A stretch of DNA of 64,000 nucleotides from Tetramitus jugosus (GCA_937625935.1 OW569355.1:62001-126000); one strand, 5' to 3'; counted from the first letter of the stretch, positions 40,301 to 52,900 are shown. Numbers and translations are program-made. The notes: a model not told the origin generated them from the letters alone.

Positions 40301-43300
40301 ATGCAATACTATCAGTAGAGGAGATACTTAACACATCACCATCTGCATCCAAATCGTTGGCGAGTGGATAAATATCAAACGAGCTATTCTTCCAGTGCTG
40401 ATACAGATAATCGTTTCTCGCAATTGGGTCGTTGTTGTACACGTATATTGTGGCCGAAACGGACACAGTTGTTGCATTATCAGACACCAAGTAGGAAAAG
40501 GTGCAAGTCTGCAAGTTGAACGCAGCAGGCTTATAGTTGATCAAGTCTCCGTAAGGGTTGCTATATTGAGAGGTGATCACTCCTTGAGAGGGTGTTGTTA
40601 TCTGAACAACATACAACCTATCTCCATCAATGTCAGTTGCATTGGCTAACAGACTAATATTAACTCCATTGAGATATGTTGACCAATGGATAGACTTTAC
40701 AATGTTCGGAACAACCGGTTTTGTGTTGTTGAGAATGACTGTGATAGAACCAGACACAAGAGCTAAACCATCTGTTACAGAATAGGTAATTGTTTGAGTA
40801 TCAAGAGGTTGCGATGAAGCTTGCTTGATAACAATGCTCTTGAAATCTGAGGTCGTGCTCAAAGAATCTACTTTCAAGCCAGTTCCTCCCAAAGTTCCAT
40901 TTTGAATCCGAAGATAAGTAATGTCTTCGGAGTCAACGTCATTCGCAATGTCAGGAGTGACGACTAATAGGGTTATGTTTTGTCCTTGATGAAGATAGAG
41001 AGTCTTTGTGGACACAGTAGGCGCATTATTGTACACATTCACTAGAACTGACTGGATGTTTTGAGACCAACCATCTGTAATTGTGACTTGAATAGTATCG
41101 TTGCTGTTGACGTTGGTAGAAGGGATGAAGAGAATTCGCTGGGAGTCAATGACCAGAGCAGTACCGCCATTTGTCGAGTTACGAACGGAGACGATAGACA
41201 CATGACCAGATACATCATTATCTTTCATCACTTGTGTGAGGTTCAGTTGGGCTCCAACATTGTTGAGTCTTGCTCTCCAATGGACTTGGTAATAGTGGGC
41301 ACTGTTATCAATGTAAGGAATACTGTTACGAATCGATACATATGCAATACCTTTTGATGAATCAAGTCTATCAGTTAAGTCGTACTCAAACAGTGCAGTT
41401 GCCACAAATCCTTGCGAAGGTTTGATTAACAAGATCGTGTTGTTCGTTGTGCAGTTAAATTGACCTTGGAATATGGTTCCAGAAGTAGAACAAGATGTTA
41501 TGTGTAAGTGTCCTTTGTCTTCAACATCCGCATCAGAACTATCAGATCCTGCGTTGAGGAAGAAAGATCCTCCTTGAGATATCAAATCTTCCCAATACAG
41601 ACTGACGTTATAGTTTTGGGCTTGAGGGGGATGATTATAAACTGTGACAATAGCAGAGCCAGGTGTAGCTAACATTCCATCTGACACTGAATAAGATAGT
41701 GAGTAACTTGTTTTGTCCGTTGTTGGTGGAGTGAAATACACATGTTTTCCATCAGAAGTCAAATTGAGGAATGAAGGAAGCATGGAAGCTACTTTCAAAT
41801 TGGCTTGATCTAAGCTATCCAGATCAGTAAAATTACTCAAGACACCCAATTCAACATTGCGTAGGGAATAGTGGACATTGAATTGATCTCCCAGGGTATT
41901 CAAATTGACAGGAGGGTTGTTGTAGATCGTTAAATCAATTGAAGAAGAAACGAAAACTACTCCATCTGTCACTAAATAGGAAATGAAACAATGACCGGAA
42001 GTTTGTCCAGTAGCAGGCGCAATCACACGCACAGAAGTACCTGATTCCACAGTGATCGACGATAGAACTTGCTGAGAGCAAGATGAAGTAACGTTCACTA
42101 TCAGAATGCTATCTCCATCACTGTCGTGTGCGTTGTCTAGAATATGGTTCAGCAATTTTCCGGTAGGACTCAAAATTTCTCTCCAGTGAAGAGTATAGTT
42201 TGTTGGTGGAACGATCGGTTGGCTGTTTGTGATCTCCACAGTAACAAGTCCGGTGGTGTTCTCGAATCCGTCACTTACAGTGTATGAAAAATAGAAAACT
42301 CCAATTTGATTGATTGTGTTAGTTCGGAATTGAACTGACGTCGAATTGGTTTGAGTCACGGATATTCCTGTTGAGAGCATAGCAAAACCAGGAAGTACTT
42401 GAAGAGTATCACCATCCGGATCTGTGGTTGAAGAGAGTAACGTCAGATCTACACTACCAGTAGGCAGCATATTATGGGTAAATGAGAACTTCCAAGGAGT
42501 AATCAAAGGAGGAGTATTATATACTTGAATCACGAGAGTGACGGATGCTGAATTCGTGCCATCAATCACAGTAAATGTCACTGAATCTCGTTCAAGGTTG
42601 ATCTGACTTTGCTTATACAAAATGTACCTTCCGTTGATACTAGCTACTCCAAAAGCTGGTTGAGTAGTAATGCTCGAGATGCTAAATGTACTATTTCGTA
42701 TTAAACTTGTATCGATATAAATTGGTATGTTTTTTCCGGCTTTGGCTTCGCTCCATTCTACCTTGGCAAACAAGGAGTACGGATTATAGTAAATGTTGTT
42801 CACTGTCATTGTTAGATTGCAAGTTGAGTTTTTCATGCCGTCGGTCACATAGTAGTCGAACACAATAGTACCTGTGTCGTTCGTTGGCATGTAAAAGACC
42901 GAATTTTCATCAACCTTGGAAATGTTTCCCTTGCTCATCGCACTGCTACTCAGATAAAATTCAAGATAATAGCTATCAAATATGTCGGCATCAAATATGT
43001 CTCTTCTAACGAAGATGGTGACACCGTCTATCAATTCCTGATAATGAAGAGAAAGTTGATAATTCTTACAAGTAGGGGCAGTATTTGTTACATTCACACC
43101 TATCACTGAACTTGAGTTGGATAATCCATCGCTCAGTGAATAGGGAAATGTTTCATAACCTACGAAGTAGTCATGATGATACTTCATTGAATTCACTCCA
43201 GAGGAGTCCGTGAGTTGAGCTACAGACCCTCCAAGAGTTGGTTGATCGAACGTCAGTGTCATTGTATCTCCATCATCGTCCAAGCGAGAGGAATACACCT

Positions 43301-46300
43301 GAAAAACGATTGGCTCACCCAATAATTGTCTCCAGTGTGTCGTTTTTTTAATATTGCTGGTGGAAGGCCGATTATTGTTGGTGACAGAAATGTTCACCAT
43401 GGCTGAATTACTGAGCGAAACGGAATCAGTTATGGTGTATCTGAATGAGAAATGACCGAGAGCAGGAGGTTGAGAAGTAAAGTAAGTTACCAGGCCGTTT
43501 TGAGAATCAATGATTGTTGCATTTCCTGAAGAAGGTTGGGCTACGATAGCTTGGATAGCTAATGAGTCTCCATCTGGATCCACATCATTTGCGAGCAGGT
43601 TAAATGACTTTGATCCTGTTCTCCAATGTAGCTCTGACATGTCGTCATTATTGGCAATTGGATTAGTGTTGGTCACGTTAACAAAAACGGTCTGCTTGAC
43701 TAGGGCGATACCATCAGTAATAATTAACTGAAAACTATCGAAACCAACGAACTTCATGTTAGGAGTATAGTTAATACGGTTGTCTGTCGTACGAACAGCT
43801 GTTCCGTTCGCTGCGTTGATGGTAACGTTAAAGATCGTGATAGGATCAGAATCAGCATCTGAAGCTGCACTCAAGACATTGAAGGCTTTTCCGTTAATGT
43901 AATTATTCCAATGAATGGAGATAGTGACAGAAGGAACCACAGGATCATGATTGTATACTGTAATGTTAAATGGAATACTCACGAGTGACCAACCATCGGT
44001 AATTCTAACCGTGAAAGTATCTGCTCCAAGAAATCCAGTTGGTTGTTTGTATTGGATTTGATACTTTCCATTCACGAAAACCTTTCCTGCCGATCCATTC
44101 AAAACGCTTTCCACAATATCGATAGTAATGATATCTCCATTCGCATCTGTTATCATACTAAGCACATCAATGACTGTTCCTGTAGTTTGAGTGGACCAGG
44201 GAGTACTCAATGGTGCTAAATTGGATTTGAGAGCAGGTAGGTTGTTTGTGATTGATACATCCACTAGGATAGTTCTATTCTCAATACCGTCAGTTACTAT
44301 TGCATCAATACGATGAGCTCCAACGAATCCAGAGGTTGGTGTGTAGCAAAATCCTCCAGGGGATAAAACAGAAATTCCCTGGGAACTAATTTCATCTGTG
44401 ACGCTTAGGATAGTGAGTGTGTCTTGAGTATCTGGATCACTAGCAATCGACAATAAATTAACCTGGGCACATGATGATTGGATGGACTTCCAATAAAAAC
44501 TGATTGAGGAGTTCAGTGCTTGAGGTGGGTTATTATACACAGTAAAAGTGTATGTAGTATTGGCACAATCTAAACCATCGCACACTTGAAGTTTGAAGGT
44601 ATCAATTCCCAAAAACTTGGAATTCTGTACATAGAGTAAATCGACTCTTCCTTTGCTGTAATCCAATGAGGCATGCCCATGAGAAGATTGGAAAAGAGTG
44701 AAATTTAGGTAATCGCCATCATTGTCTGTGGGGTTAAGAATTGGATACAAAGTAATGGATGTTCCGACAGTTTCGGTGGACCAGTGGATTGTCTGCGAAA
44801 TCGTGCTGGCTTTTGGAACATCCTCGTTGACAACATTGATTGTCACATTTGCTTTCGAGGTTTGAATACCGTCCCAAATTGTGTATTCAAATACCTGAAC
44901 ACCCTTCCAGTGACCGGAAGGCACAAATTGGAAGTTCGTATCCGAACGAGATAAGTTTCCATCGAATGGAGAAAAAGGAGCATAAGAAATGATGCTGATA
45001 GGGTCAGAATCGAGATCATAATCATTCTGAAGAACAGGTAGCACTATTCCACTCGGTTTCAGCCAATGAACAGTGGCAGTGTCAGCCACAGCATTTGGTC
45101 GGTAATTCTGAACAGTAATATTGACCAGTCCGATTGCGATCTTCTCTCCATCTGTGATTTCATAAGTGAAGATGTCAGAACCAACAAAACCAGAATTTGG
45201 GGTGTATCGTATCTTGCTAGAAACTATTGTTGCACTACCATTCAAGCCTTGATTAACTATATGCGTTATGTTCAAAGTATCACCATCTGGATCGACATCA
45301 AGTGATAATACATCTAATGTATAAGTCATTTGAGACCAGTGGAAGGAAATAGTCTTTGGATTCGCAATTGGAGCTTGATTTCTTACTGTTATGTTGACAA
45401 AAGCTATGTTACTGCTATCGTATCCATCATTGATTATGTAGGAGAACAAATCATTCCCAACATATCCAGAATTCGGAGTGTATCGAATTGATCTTCCACT
45501 AATAATCTCTACATTACCATGACTAGGAACCAATGGTATCTGAGTAATTTGCAACTGATCCCAATCACCAGGGTTGTCATCAACGTCATTGCTTAATATA
45601 GAGAGGAGAGCTGCTCTATTCCAGGTGATGGTGTAGGAATCATTACTTGCCACAGGAGGGGTATTGGAAACTTCAAGGGTCACAGTCGTAGTTGCGTTGG
45701 CTCCATCTAGATCTCTAATCGTGTAAATGAATCTATCAATTCCAGTCGAGTTCAAGGCATTGTAAACAATAGATCCAGCAGAAATAGTTGTTTTGGCACC
45801 TGAGAAAGTTGGATCCACTTGCACAAAAAATAGAGGTCCTCTATTGGGATCCGTATCATTACTCATTACATCTAGACGTGTGGAAACTCCCTTTTTGATT
45901 AGATAATAGTCAGGTAGAGCAATGGGAGGTTGATTCTCGACAATCAACGTTACCGTAGCACTCCCTTGTTTCACATACTTTACATCATCTTGTCTGTCCT
46001 TGATAATGTACGAGAAAGTATCATTCCCGACAAAGAAAGAGTACGGAGTGTATCTTAAAGTTGAGTTGTTCAACCATGAAACAACTCCCTTGTTTGCTGT
46101 TTGAAAGGATGCAAAAGGCACTAGATCGAAAATATCCCCATTGGAGTCGTAGTCATTATTTGTCACTTGGATATCTATAGAGATATTCTTCATCACATGG
46201 ACAACATCGTCCACTGCTGTTGGAGCAGTATTCTCAATCGAAATAAATACATAGCCAGATGTGGTATCATAACCATCAGACACAACAAACTGAATGATGT

Positions 46301-47430
46301 CATCTCCTAGTCTATTAGAATAAGGAAGATACTGGATCGTATAGTTGTGCATGGTAACATCCACCCAAGTTCTACCCAGATAAAGCTCAGTGATTACATA
46401 GGGCTCCGATGTCAGAACAGCTGATCCCTTGGTTGGATCTTGGGTGATTCCAATCTTCAGCTCGTCAAATCTGTCCTCGTCAAAGCGATACAATTTGATC
46501 AATGTTGCATTGACAGAATTTTTAGGTACGGATATGGTCACATTCTGAGTGACAGGAGGCAGATTTTGAACAAATACGATCACATAGGAAGCAGCAGTAT
46601 CAATATCATCGGTACACGTATACTCGAATGAGTCAGAGTAAGAATCTGTGGTTAGCTGTGGTTCATAAATGACTTGTTTCCTATCTTCTGATTCATAAAT
46701 CACTGCGAATCCCACAGTGAACAACTCTGAAATGAACAATTCATCTCCATTGGCATCATAGTCATTGCTCAAAATATCTAGTACTGTCCTCTGATACTTT
46801 CTAACAATATATTGATCCGGACTGGCCACTGGTGGTGTATTGGTGACGGATATAGTCAAAAGAGCACTGCTTTCATCAAATCCATCTGAAACTGTATAGT
46901 TTCGAACATCTGTCAGAACAAGTGAGGCATTACTGGAAGAATATTGGATCATGGTGTTGTTGTGACTGAGAATCAATTCAATCACACCGTTCGTTGATGA
47001 CGTGATGTTGCCAATCGTTTGATTCAACAACACGGGTGCCCCAACAAGATACAAATCATCACCATCCAAATCTCCAATACTTTCACCAGTCAACGCATTC
47101 TTCAATGAAAAAAAGTCAATGGATACACTCTTCGTATTTCTGGATATCTCAAATTGCAGATCAACAGCTGTTGGTGCTCTGTTCAGAACGTTTACTTGAA
47201 TCCATGTAGTAGCAGTTGATTTATCATTTGTTGCAGTGTAATTGAAATAATCCATACCACTGTAGCTCTTCAATGGTACATAGGAAATGCTTGTGCTGTC
47301 AATGATCCTGGCTAATCCATGACTCGGTTGAGTAATGGAAACAAGTGTGAGGTTGGCTCCTTTTGGATCTACGTCGTTGTCCAATGGACGAATCACAGTC
47401 TCCCTGTTTTTGTTCAGTACGATATAGTCA
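37323..47430 (-). CDS. Giant cadherin-like tandem-repeat adhesion protein (5' exon missing)
   Basis: One continuous frame of about 3370 codons. The 5' end is defined by a strong splice acceptor (TTCCTTTATTCACAG, last G at 47431), not by an ATG, so a first exon with signal or anchor sequence is missing from this model. About 30 repeats of 90-110 residues each begin N-x-x-P-x-A-x-(D) and contain DxDGDxL...G and D(G) segments (for example NTPPVASPDQYIV, DILSNDYDANGDEL). These resemble cadherin-like/tandem-95 repeats known from bacterial and protist adhesins. The C-terminus has a VWA-like domain (KIEVVFAWDVAKGQGDNY, with a degenerate MIDAS) and a PA14/beta-sandwich-like end with several Cys. It is probably an extracellular adhesion protein. 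Confidence 0.8.
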
Positions 47431-47527
47431 CTGTGAATAAAGGAACAAGCGTGTGGTGTTAGCACAAAAGTCGTCAAAAGTTGTTATGTTGTGTGAAAGA
47501 AGTCCCAAACAACAACAAAAAAAACAC

Positions 47528-47836
47528 CTAGACATACGGTTTGAGCTTTGGTGGAGCATAACCGACTCCAGTACTAATCAGTGCAATGAGCGCACCAGTC
47601 GTCACAGCCACAATCACGCTCAGAATCAGACCAAAGACAGCTTGTTGAACAGCTGTTCCCTTAACAAGTGAAACATTCACCTTCTTCTCATCGACAACCG
47701 CAACGGATTCTCCAATGATTAAGGCATTATCTTTGCCGTCTGGAACGAGCTCTACTTGGTTGGCAGCATTCTCTTCCATCTCTTGTGCCTCCCAACGAGT
47801 AAACACCTTGAAGATACCACTTCCTTTGGTAGACAT
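47528..47836 (-). CDS. Small membrane protein, 102 residues (unrecognised)
   Basis: ATG 47836 to TAG at 47528. An N-terminal soluble part of about 60 residues is followed by one hydrophobic span (AVFGLILSVIVAVTTGALIA) and a short polar tail (YAPPKLKPYV). The stop lies about 100 bp before the splice acceptor of the giant repeat gene on the same strand. A donor-like AG|GTGTTT directly follows the TAG. It could be the signal-anchor exon of the giant protein, but the phases do not match, so I keep it separate. Confidence 0.45.
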   Translation of the reverse strand: MSTKGSGIFKVFTRWEAQEMEENAANQVELVPDGKDNALIIGESVAVVDEKKVNVSLVKGTAVQQAVFGLILSVIVAVTTGALIALISTGVGYAPPKLKPYV

Positions 47837-48271
47837 TTTGTGTTATCTTTGAATGTCAGAAGCGAGTGGCAGTTAACTATCTGCTTTAGATTTAGAAAAA
47901 CAGATGTAGAGGTCTGAGATGGTTTTATGGTTGTTGGTTTTGAGGGGTGTTGAAAATCCTTCCCCTGTGAAAAGTTGGTTGCTTCAAGAGAATAATCATT
48001 GGATTGTTCCATGACTGTACTTTTGGAAATTAGGGGGTTTCACCTCTCAAAAGTCATGTATTTCTCGTGTCTGCAATCGCAGGAAAGGGTATGTGTCGTC
48101 AAAATTTATTGACGCGAGCGCGATTTTGCTTTCAACCCTTACCCAAAGTAAGTGTCAACAAAATCCACCACCATCTTTAAGAAAACTGCGCTCGTTGCGG
48201 TTCAGTGAAAGATTGAATTCGAGCGGTCCATGTTCAAAAGGAGCAGGATTTTGAATATTCGAAGCACAGCC
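47837..48271. other. Intergenic region
   Basis: About 430 bp upstream of the small membrane protein and downstream of the CH-domain gene. It contains AATTTATTGACGCGAGCGCG at about 48097 and no coding sequence I can support. Confidence 0.5.
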
Positions 48272-48772
48272 TTAATAGTACAAAATGTTCCTACCTTCGT
48301 CCTTGTTGAGTTGAGTGGCAGTCGGTTTGGCGTAGCTGGGGATATTGGGTGTGCTCTGGTGTACTACTTTTCTTATTCTGTGAAGGAGTGTCAGAGACTG
48401 TTAAGTTGTCGAACAACAATTGCACAAAAATGGAAGAGTATCTTACGGTCTATCGGTCAAGTAGGAATAGAGAGCTTCCACGATGGGAATGGCAGCATTC
48501 GGTTTGCATGCCAAGAGATCTTCAATCATTTGCTTGGTTACAGGAACATCCTTTTTCCTAAAGTACTTCTCTAACTGTGCCCAATTATCAAGCTTTGTGC
48601 TCTGACTTACACCAGTGCCATATGAGTGCATGCTGATATCATCAACATGATACTTGGATATCATCTCTGCAACGAGAAAACCATTGGCGAAATCCCGTTT
48701 CACATTTCTCACAGGATAGGACAGCTCCAAACTCTGTAGCCACTTTATTACCTCTCTTGGTAATCCACTCAT
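48272..48772 (-). CDS. SPATA4/SPEF1-type calponin-homology protein
   Basis: Exon 1 is 48447-48772. A 69-nt intron (GTAAGA...CTTCACAG) leads to exon 2, 48272-48377; about 143 residues. The CH-like domain fills most of it: LPREVIKWLQSLELSYPVRN, RDFANGFLVAEM, then KLDNWAQLEKYFRKKDVPV and IVEALYSYLTDRP, which align closely with animal SPATA4 and SPEF1 N-termini. These proteins bind axonemal microtubules in cilia and flagella. Exon 2 adds IRKVVHQSTPNIPSYAKPTA. A possible further donor (GTAGGA at about 48298) means a longer C-terminus cannot be excluded. It is divergent with about 72 bp to the next start. Confidence 0.75.
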
Positions 48773-48845
48773 GTCTCAGTCGTGTTTCAGCGAATCCGAT
48801 TGTTAGAAAACACAGTGGCCCACGTAAATATCGGATAATTAGAAT

Positions 48846-49247
48846 ATGGCGCCAATTCAAAGCTCAAACAGAAAAAAAAGAATGCCACGATATCTGATAC
48901 GAACGTTGCTTGTGGGTGGTGCAGGCGCAGGTCTCTTTCTCTACGGCTATCAACAGCATCAAAACAATGAAAAGAATTCCTTCTTCACCAATATTGATGA
49001 GATCTATCAAAGTGGATTGCGAAAATGGGACGAATTTCGACAACCAACCACCACGACTACAACACCTGCGACAAACAATGAAAGCTTACTCGTCGTGGAA
49101 CAACCTCCAGTCATAGAATCGGAGAAATTATCAAAACAGGAAAACGAAAGTACCATTGAGACGAACAAGACAAATAGTAGACCATCTGATCCAGCTCGTG
49201 CACTGCTCTTTGATGACAATGGAAGGATAAAACGAAGGTTCATATGA
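48846..49247 (+). CDS. Small single-span membrane protein (unrecognised)
   Basis: 133 residues. A basic N-terminus (SSNRKKRMPRYLIR) leads into one hydrophobic segment (TLLVGGAGAGLFLYGYQQ), then a disordered Thr/Asn/Glu-rich region ending DPARALLFDDNGRIKRRFI. This layout fits a mitochondrial or ER tail region, but no family is evident. A GGCGCCAA motif overlaps the start codon. Confidence 0.5.
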   Translation: MAPIQSSNRKKRMPRYLIRTLLVGGAGAGLFLYGYQQHQNNEKNSFFTNIDEIYQSGLRKWDEFRQPTTTTTTPATNNESLLVVEQPPVIESEKLSKQENESTIETNKTNSRPSDPARALLFDDNGRIKRRFI

Positions 49248-49397
49248 ACTCGCAAGCTACCCCTACTCCTTGATATTTGTATTCCTTCACCAATAAAGCA
49301 TTTGTTACTCCGATAATCGGAGTAAATCTGAGCAGGAAAATTACTGAGCCTTTTTTTCGGCAGCCGCCTAACTTTGCATAAAAGCAACAATATCTCC

Positions 49398-52088
49398 ATG
49401 AGTCACTATTATCGACTGTTCAATCAGCATCACCAACAACAGAATAATGTTGATGTTGGTGGTGTATATGATGACAATGATAATGACCCAGCAGATGATG
49501 TAGGTTCATTTGATGATCAACAACCCATTGACGACGATGACAATGACGATTTTGTCGAAAGTGAAAACAAGTATGACGACAATGATGATGATCTGTACAA
49601 TATCAACAATAATCAAACCGAATCAGATGGAGAAGAAACAGATTTTGCTTCTTCCCAATATCAACAACAACAACAACAACAACAACACACATCTCACAGT
49701 GTCATCATACCTGCTGTCAATGCACTCAATAAGACAATTGTACCTGCCATTAGAGAACCGAATGGTAGAGTACTCGTCGTCACTCCTACCAGTACAAGCA
49801 CCACTAAGAAGAAGACAAGTACTACGGGTAAAATGAAGAATCGGTCAATGATCAGTCATGTGGTTGAAGAGGAACATGAAAATGATATTGATGAGGATGA
49901 TGATAATCATGTGGATGAGATGGGAGTTCCGAGAGACTACACTGATAATGTCACTGATCGATTATTGAAAAATAACAATCATAGTGAAATTGTGAATGTG
50001 GTTGATCATGTTGTTGATGATGATGATCGTTATCAACTGTTTCGACAATACACGGATGCAATTGAAAGAGAAGCAAACTCTAGTAGGAATCGCAAGTTCA
50101 ATAGTAGGCGTCGAATAAGGATGAATGGATATTTTTGTTGTTTTTGTCGTGGTTGTGACACCTGTTGGAGATATTTGTTTGTCTGTTTGATTGATTCATG
50201 GAATTGGTTCTCATCTCAGTTTCATTGCTGTGCAAGCAGTGAGAGCGAAGGTTTATCGTACATGAGAGATGATTTATTGATGGGAAATGGAGGAGGAGTA
50301 GGGGATCAACATTTGCAGGAGATGGGTGCAGGAGGGGCTGTTGTCTCTTCTGTTGTTGGTAGTGATGCCAAGATGAGTAATAGGAGGGGTCGCTATTCTC
50401 GTCTGAACAACATGATTTCGTGTCATTGGTTGTTTGATCGAACAAATTTCGTGTTGAGTACGCTGGTGTCCAGGGAGCCTTATCTTGCCTTTTTGCACTC
50501 GATGATCTCATTGCCCATTTCCATTTTCTTATTTATTGCAGTGTTTAGTTTGTTGAGTGTGGGAGGCTTCTTTTATTGCATATGTGGCGTTGGTATCTTG
50601 TTGTTGGCAGCGATGAGTGGAATGTTGCGGCTCATGACATTTGTGGAGATTATGTTGGCACGGCACTTGCTCTGCATGAAAGATACACTGTCTTATCCGG
50701 TCATTATCCAACCGACGGTCGATTGGGTAGTGGGCACCATTTACACTTTGGACTGCCTGGGTAGACTGAAGAAAAAACGAAACAAGAAAAAGAAGCAGCG
50801 AAAAAAACAACAACACGTTTCCAACGAGCATCACCAACCAAATAATAGTTCGAACAATACGGATGGATCCGAAGAATACGTGTCATCGGCGAACATGTCT
50901 GTGCACTCGCGACCGCCCAAACATGCGACCACCAATCATCACATGTCATCATCATCTGCAGAAAAGAACTATCGTTCTTTAGGGTATGAAGCTGTTGCAG
51001 ATGAGACCTCTCATGCATCCTATATTACTTCACCCAAAGTATATCACTCATACCAGAGCAATATACCTCACCATCAAAACGAAAGTGTTCAGGGTTCCAG
51101 AAGTAGACGCACGACAAACAGTACGGCTACAGTTAAGAAATTAGCGTCTGTCAACAGTAACGAAGATTCAATCGCCATCTCAGTGAATTTGATACCTTAT
51201 GAAGACAGTGACGATAGTGATGATTATTCGAGTGAAAGCGAAACAGAGGATTTCGTTTTTCATTCTGATTCCTATGCGCGAAGGAGTTTTGGGAGCCCAG
51301 ATGAAACAAATCACTACTACTATCAACAGTATGGTACGATGATGAGTCGGTCTTTGGATACGGGTAGTCCGCATTCCTATGCCCATCCATCATCCATGGT
51401 TGATTCTCTAATGTTCAGCAATGACAGTATTGCCAGATCACCAATCAAACGACCTCCATCTAGACGCCCAAAAAAGAGCAAGAGTCGCAGCAAGTCGAAA
51501 CGAAAGAGTTCAGTCAAAGACATAACAAATCAACCACAACGATCGAGATCCAACACTGATGGTTCATCAACACCATTACCACAAAATTATGGAGCAATTG
51601 CACGTGCAGCTACTCCAGGGCCTCAGTCGACAGTGGCAACACCAAAGAAAAAGTCTTCATTGAGATCGATCGGCACTCAGTTGTCGAACTATGTTTTCGA
51701 TTCTCATGTAGGGTTTTCTCTGTTATATGTTGTTGTGAAGCTTCCAATCAGTATGCTCACATTTGTTGTCAGTATATTCTTGGTTGGATTTCCTTTATTG
51801 CTAATGGGTATACCTTTATTGCATATTGCATGCAAGCAAATCAAACATATGAATATGTTTTGTGCAGTTTTGATGGCTCCTGACCAGTTCCATTTCGGAT
51901 GGCTGCCTTTTGTTTCGTGGACATTTGGGCTTGTGCGCAACGATATTGGTAATGTCCTCGCCTGTCTCATCGGCTTCTCTATACTGCCTATTTGTGTGTT
52001 CCTTCTTGTTCCGGTTACTAGGATGGCCAAGGATGCTATTACGCTCATTGGTGATGACGCGGAGCTGTATTCTCTGGATGATAATTAA
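49398..52088 (+). CDS. Multi-pass membrane protein with Sensor-like transmembrane repeats
   Basis: First ATG 49398 (MSHYYRLFNQ); 896 residues, single exon. Asp/Asn/Gln-rich N-terminus, then a Cys-rich segment (FCCFCRGCDTCWRY). Two similar hydrophobic blocks follow, about 365-440 (YLAFLHSMISLPISIFLF, GVGILLLAAMSGMLRL) and about 770-890 (VGFSLLYVVVKLPISMLTFV, FPLLLMGIPLLHIACK). They are separated by a long Lys/Ser/Arg-rich region with Ser-rich, phosphorylatable sequence. Each block resembles the membrane unit of bacterial Sensor (PF13796-like) proteins, a resemblance I judge from pattern only. No enzyme domain is seen. Confidence 0.5.
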   Translation: MSHYYRLFNQHHQQQNNVDVGGVYDDNDNDPADDVGSFDDQQPIDDDDNDDFVESENKYDDNDDDLYNINNNQTESDGEETDFASSQYQQQQQQQQHTSHSVIIPAVNALNKTIVPAIREPNGRVLVVTPTSTSTTKKKTSTTGKMKNRSMISHVVEEEHENDIDEDDDNHVDEMGVPRDYTDNVTDRLLKNNNHSEIVNVVDHVVDDDDRYQLFRQYTDAIEREANSSRNRKFNSRRRIRMNGYFCCFCRGCDTCWRYLFVCLIDSWNWFSSQFHCCASSESEGLSYMRDDLLMGNGGGVGDQHLQEMGAGGAVVSSVVGSDAKMSNRRGRYSRLNNMISCHWLFDRTNFVLSTLVSREPYLAFLHSMISLPISIFLFIAVFSLLSVGGFFYCICGVGILLLAAMSGMLRLMTFVEIMLARHLLCMKDTLSYPVIIQPTVDWVVGTIYTLDCLGRLKKKRNKKKKQRKKQQHVSNEHHQPNNSSNNTDGSEEYVSSANMSVHSRPPKHATTNHHMSSSSAEKNYRSLGYEAVADETSHASYITSPKVYHSYQSNIPHHQNESVQGSRSRRTTNSTATVKKLASVNSNEDSIAISVNLIPYEDSDDSDDYSSESETEDFVFHSDSYARRSFGSPDETNHYYYQQYGTMMSRSLDTGSPHSYAHPSSMVDSLMFSNDSIARSPIKRPPSRRPKKSKSRSKSKRKSSVKDITNQPQRSRSNTDGSSTPLPQNYGAIARAATPGPQSTVATPKKKSSLRSIGTQLSNYVFDSHVGFSLLYVVVKLPISMLTFVVSIFLVGFPLLLMGIPLLHIACKQIKHMNMFCAVLMAPDQFHFGWLPFVSWTFGLVRNDIGNVLACLIGFSILPICVFLLVPVTRMAKDAITLIGDDAELYSLDDN

Positions 52089-52102
52089 CTGCTGAGATAA
52101 AA

Positions 52103-52900
52103 CTAGTTGATGCCCAATTGACCCATTTCCCGTGGAAAGCTTTGGAGCATAAAATGGTTGAACACTTGAATGAGATGTGGACTCGCGTCGTATATCTTCC
52201 TCCACTCCTTCAACGTGATGGCTGTTATCGGCTTGTCGAAATAATTTTTCTGAACTGCCTTGAATATTTGTTTGATGGTTGTGTCAATGTACTCCTCAGA
52301 TTGTTGTGGCAGAACAATCTTGTAAATTCTTTTCAATTCACCAAACTCTACACTACCATTCTTGTCAGAATCGATAATCTTGAACAACAGCTCTACTTTG
52401 CTCTGATTGGTACCTGATATGAATACTGCTAGTACGACTACAAAGTCATTGAAGTCAACACTATTCTCTTCCCGAGTATCCATCACCCGAAACAACTGAT
52501 CAGTTAAGAAACTATTCGCATTTAACAACTTGTGACAACAAACTTCAAAATTCTTCTTGTCCATGGAACCATCGACACTCTTCGTATTAGAATATTGCTT
52601 GAACATATCAGTCAACACCTTTAAGTCATTGATTTGCATCGAACTTTGTTGAGAGACTTGTCGCACGACAGCATAGACCGCCGATTCCTCGGTGCTTTTC
52701 GCAAATCCATGATGCGTCAATTGTTGCCTCAATGTCCGTATCGTCGTTTCCGAAGGTCTAAAGTTGTACTCCTTTAGTAACCTTTCATACTGGTTGGCGA
52801 GTGCTTTATTTGCATTGGATGTTGTGTAAGGCGAGGTCATAGAGAATGTAATCGTTGTTTCTTCCAAAGTGAAAAGACAACGGTGATCACCCGGACCCAT
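52103..52900 (-). CDS. EF-hand calcium-binding protein (calcineurin B/NCS-like)
   Basis: 265 residues from ATG 52900. One complete EF loop is visible: DSDKNGSVEFGEL (Asp1, Asp3, Asn5, Gly6, Glu12). At least one degenerate hand (FRVMDTREENSVDFNDF) precedes it. The spacing and the preceding helix KVELLFKIIDSD are as in calcineurin B or neuronal calcium sensors. The N-terminal half is helical and unlike those families. It converges with the preceding gene, with 14 bp between stops. Confidence 0.75.
   Translation of the reverse strand: MGPGDHRCLFTLEETTITFSMTSPYTTSNANKALANQYERLLKEYNFRPSETTIRTLRQQLTHHGFAKSTEESAVYAVVRQVSQQSSMQINDLKVLTDMFKQYSNTKSVDGSMDKKNFEVCCHKLLNANSFLTDQLFRVMDTREENSVDFNDFVVVLAVFISGTNQSKVELLFKIIDSDKNGSVEFGELKRIYKIVLPQQSEEYIDTTIKQIFKAVQKNYFDKPITAITLKEWRKIYDASPHLIQVFNHFMLQSFPREMGQLGIN

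Noticed and set aside
37491-46631. Plus-strand ORFs of 60-156 codons within the giant repeat gene
   Set aside because: Antisense shadows of the repeat-coding frame; they lack signal peptides, domains and consistent start context.
49510-51393. Minus- and plus-strand ORFs in other frames of the membrane-protein gene
   Set aside because: Repeat-driven shadows of the Asp/Asn/Ser-rich frame.
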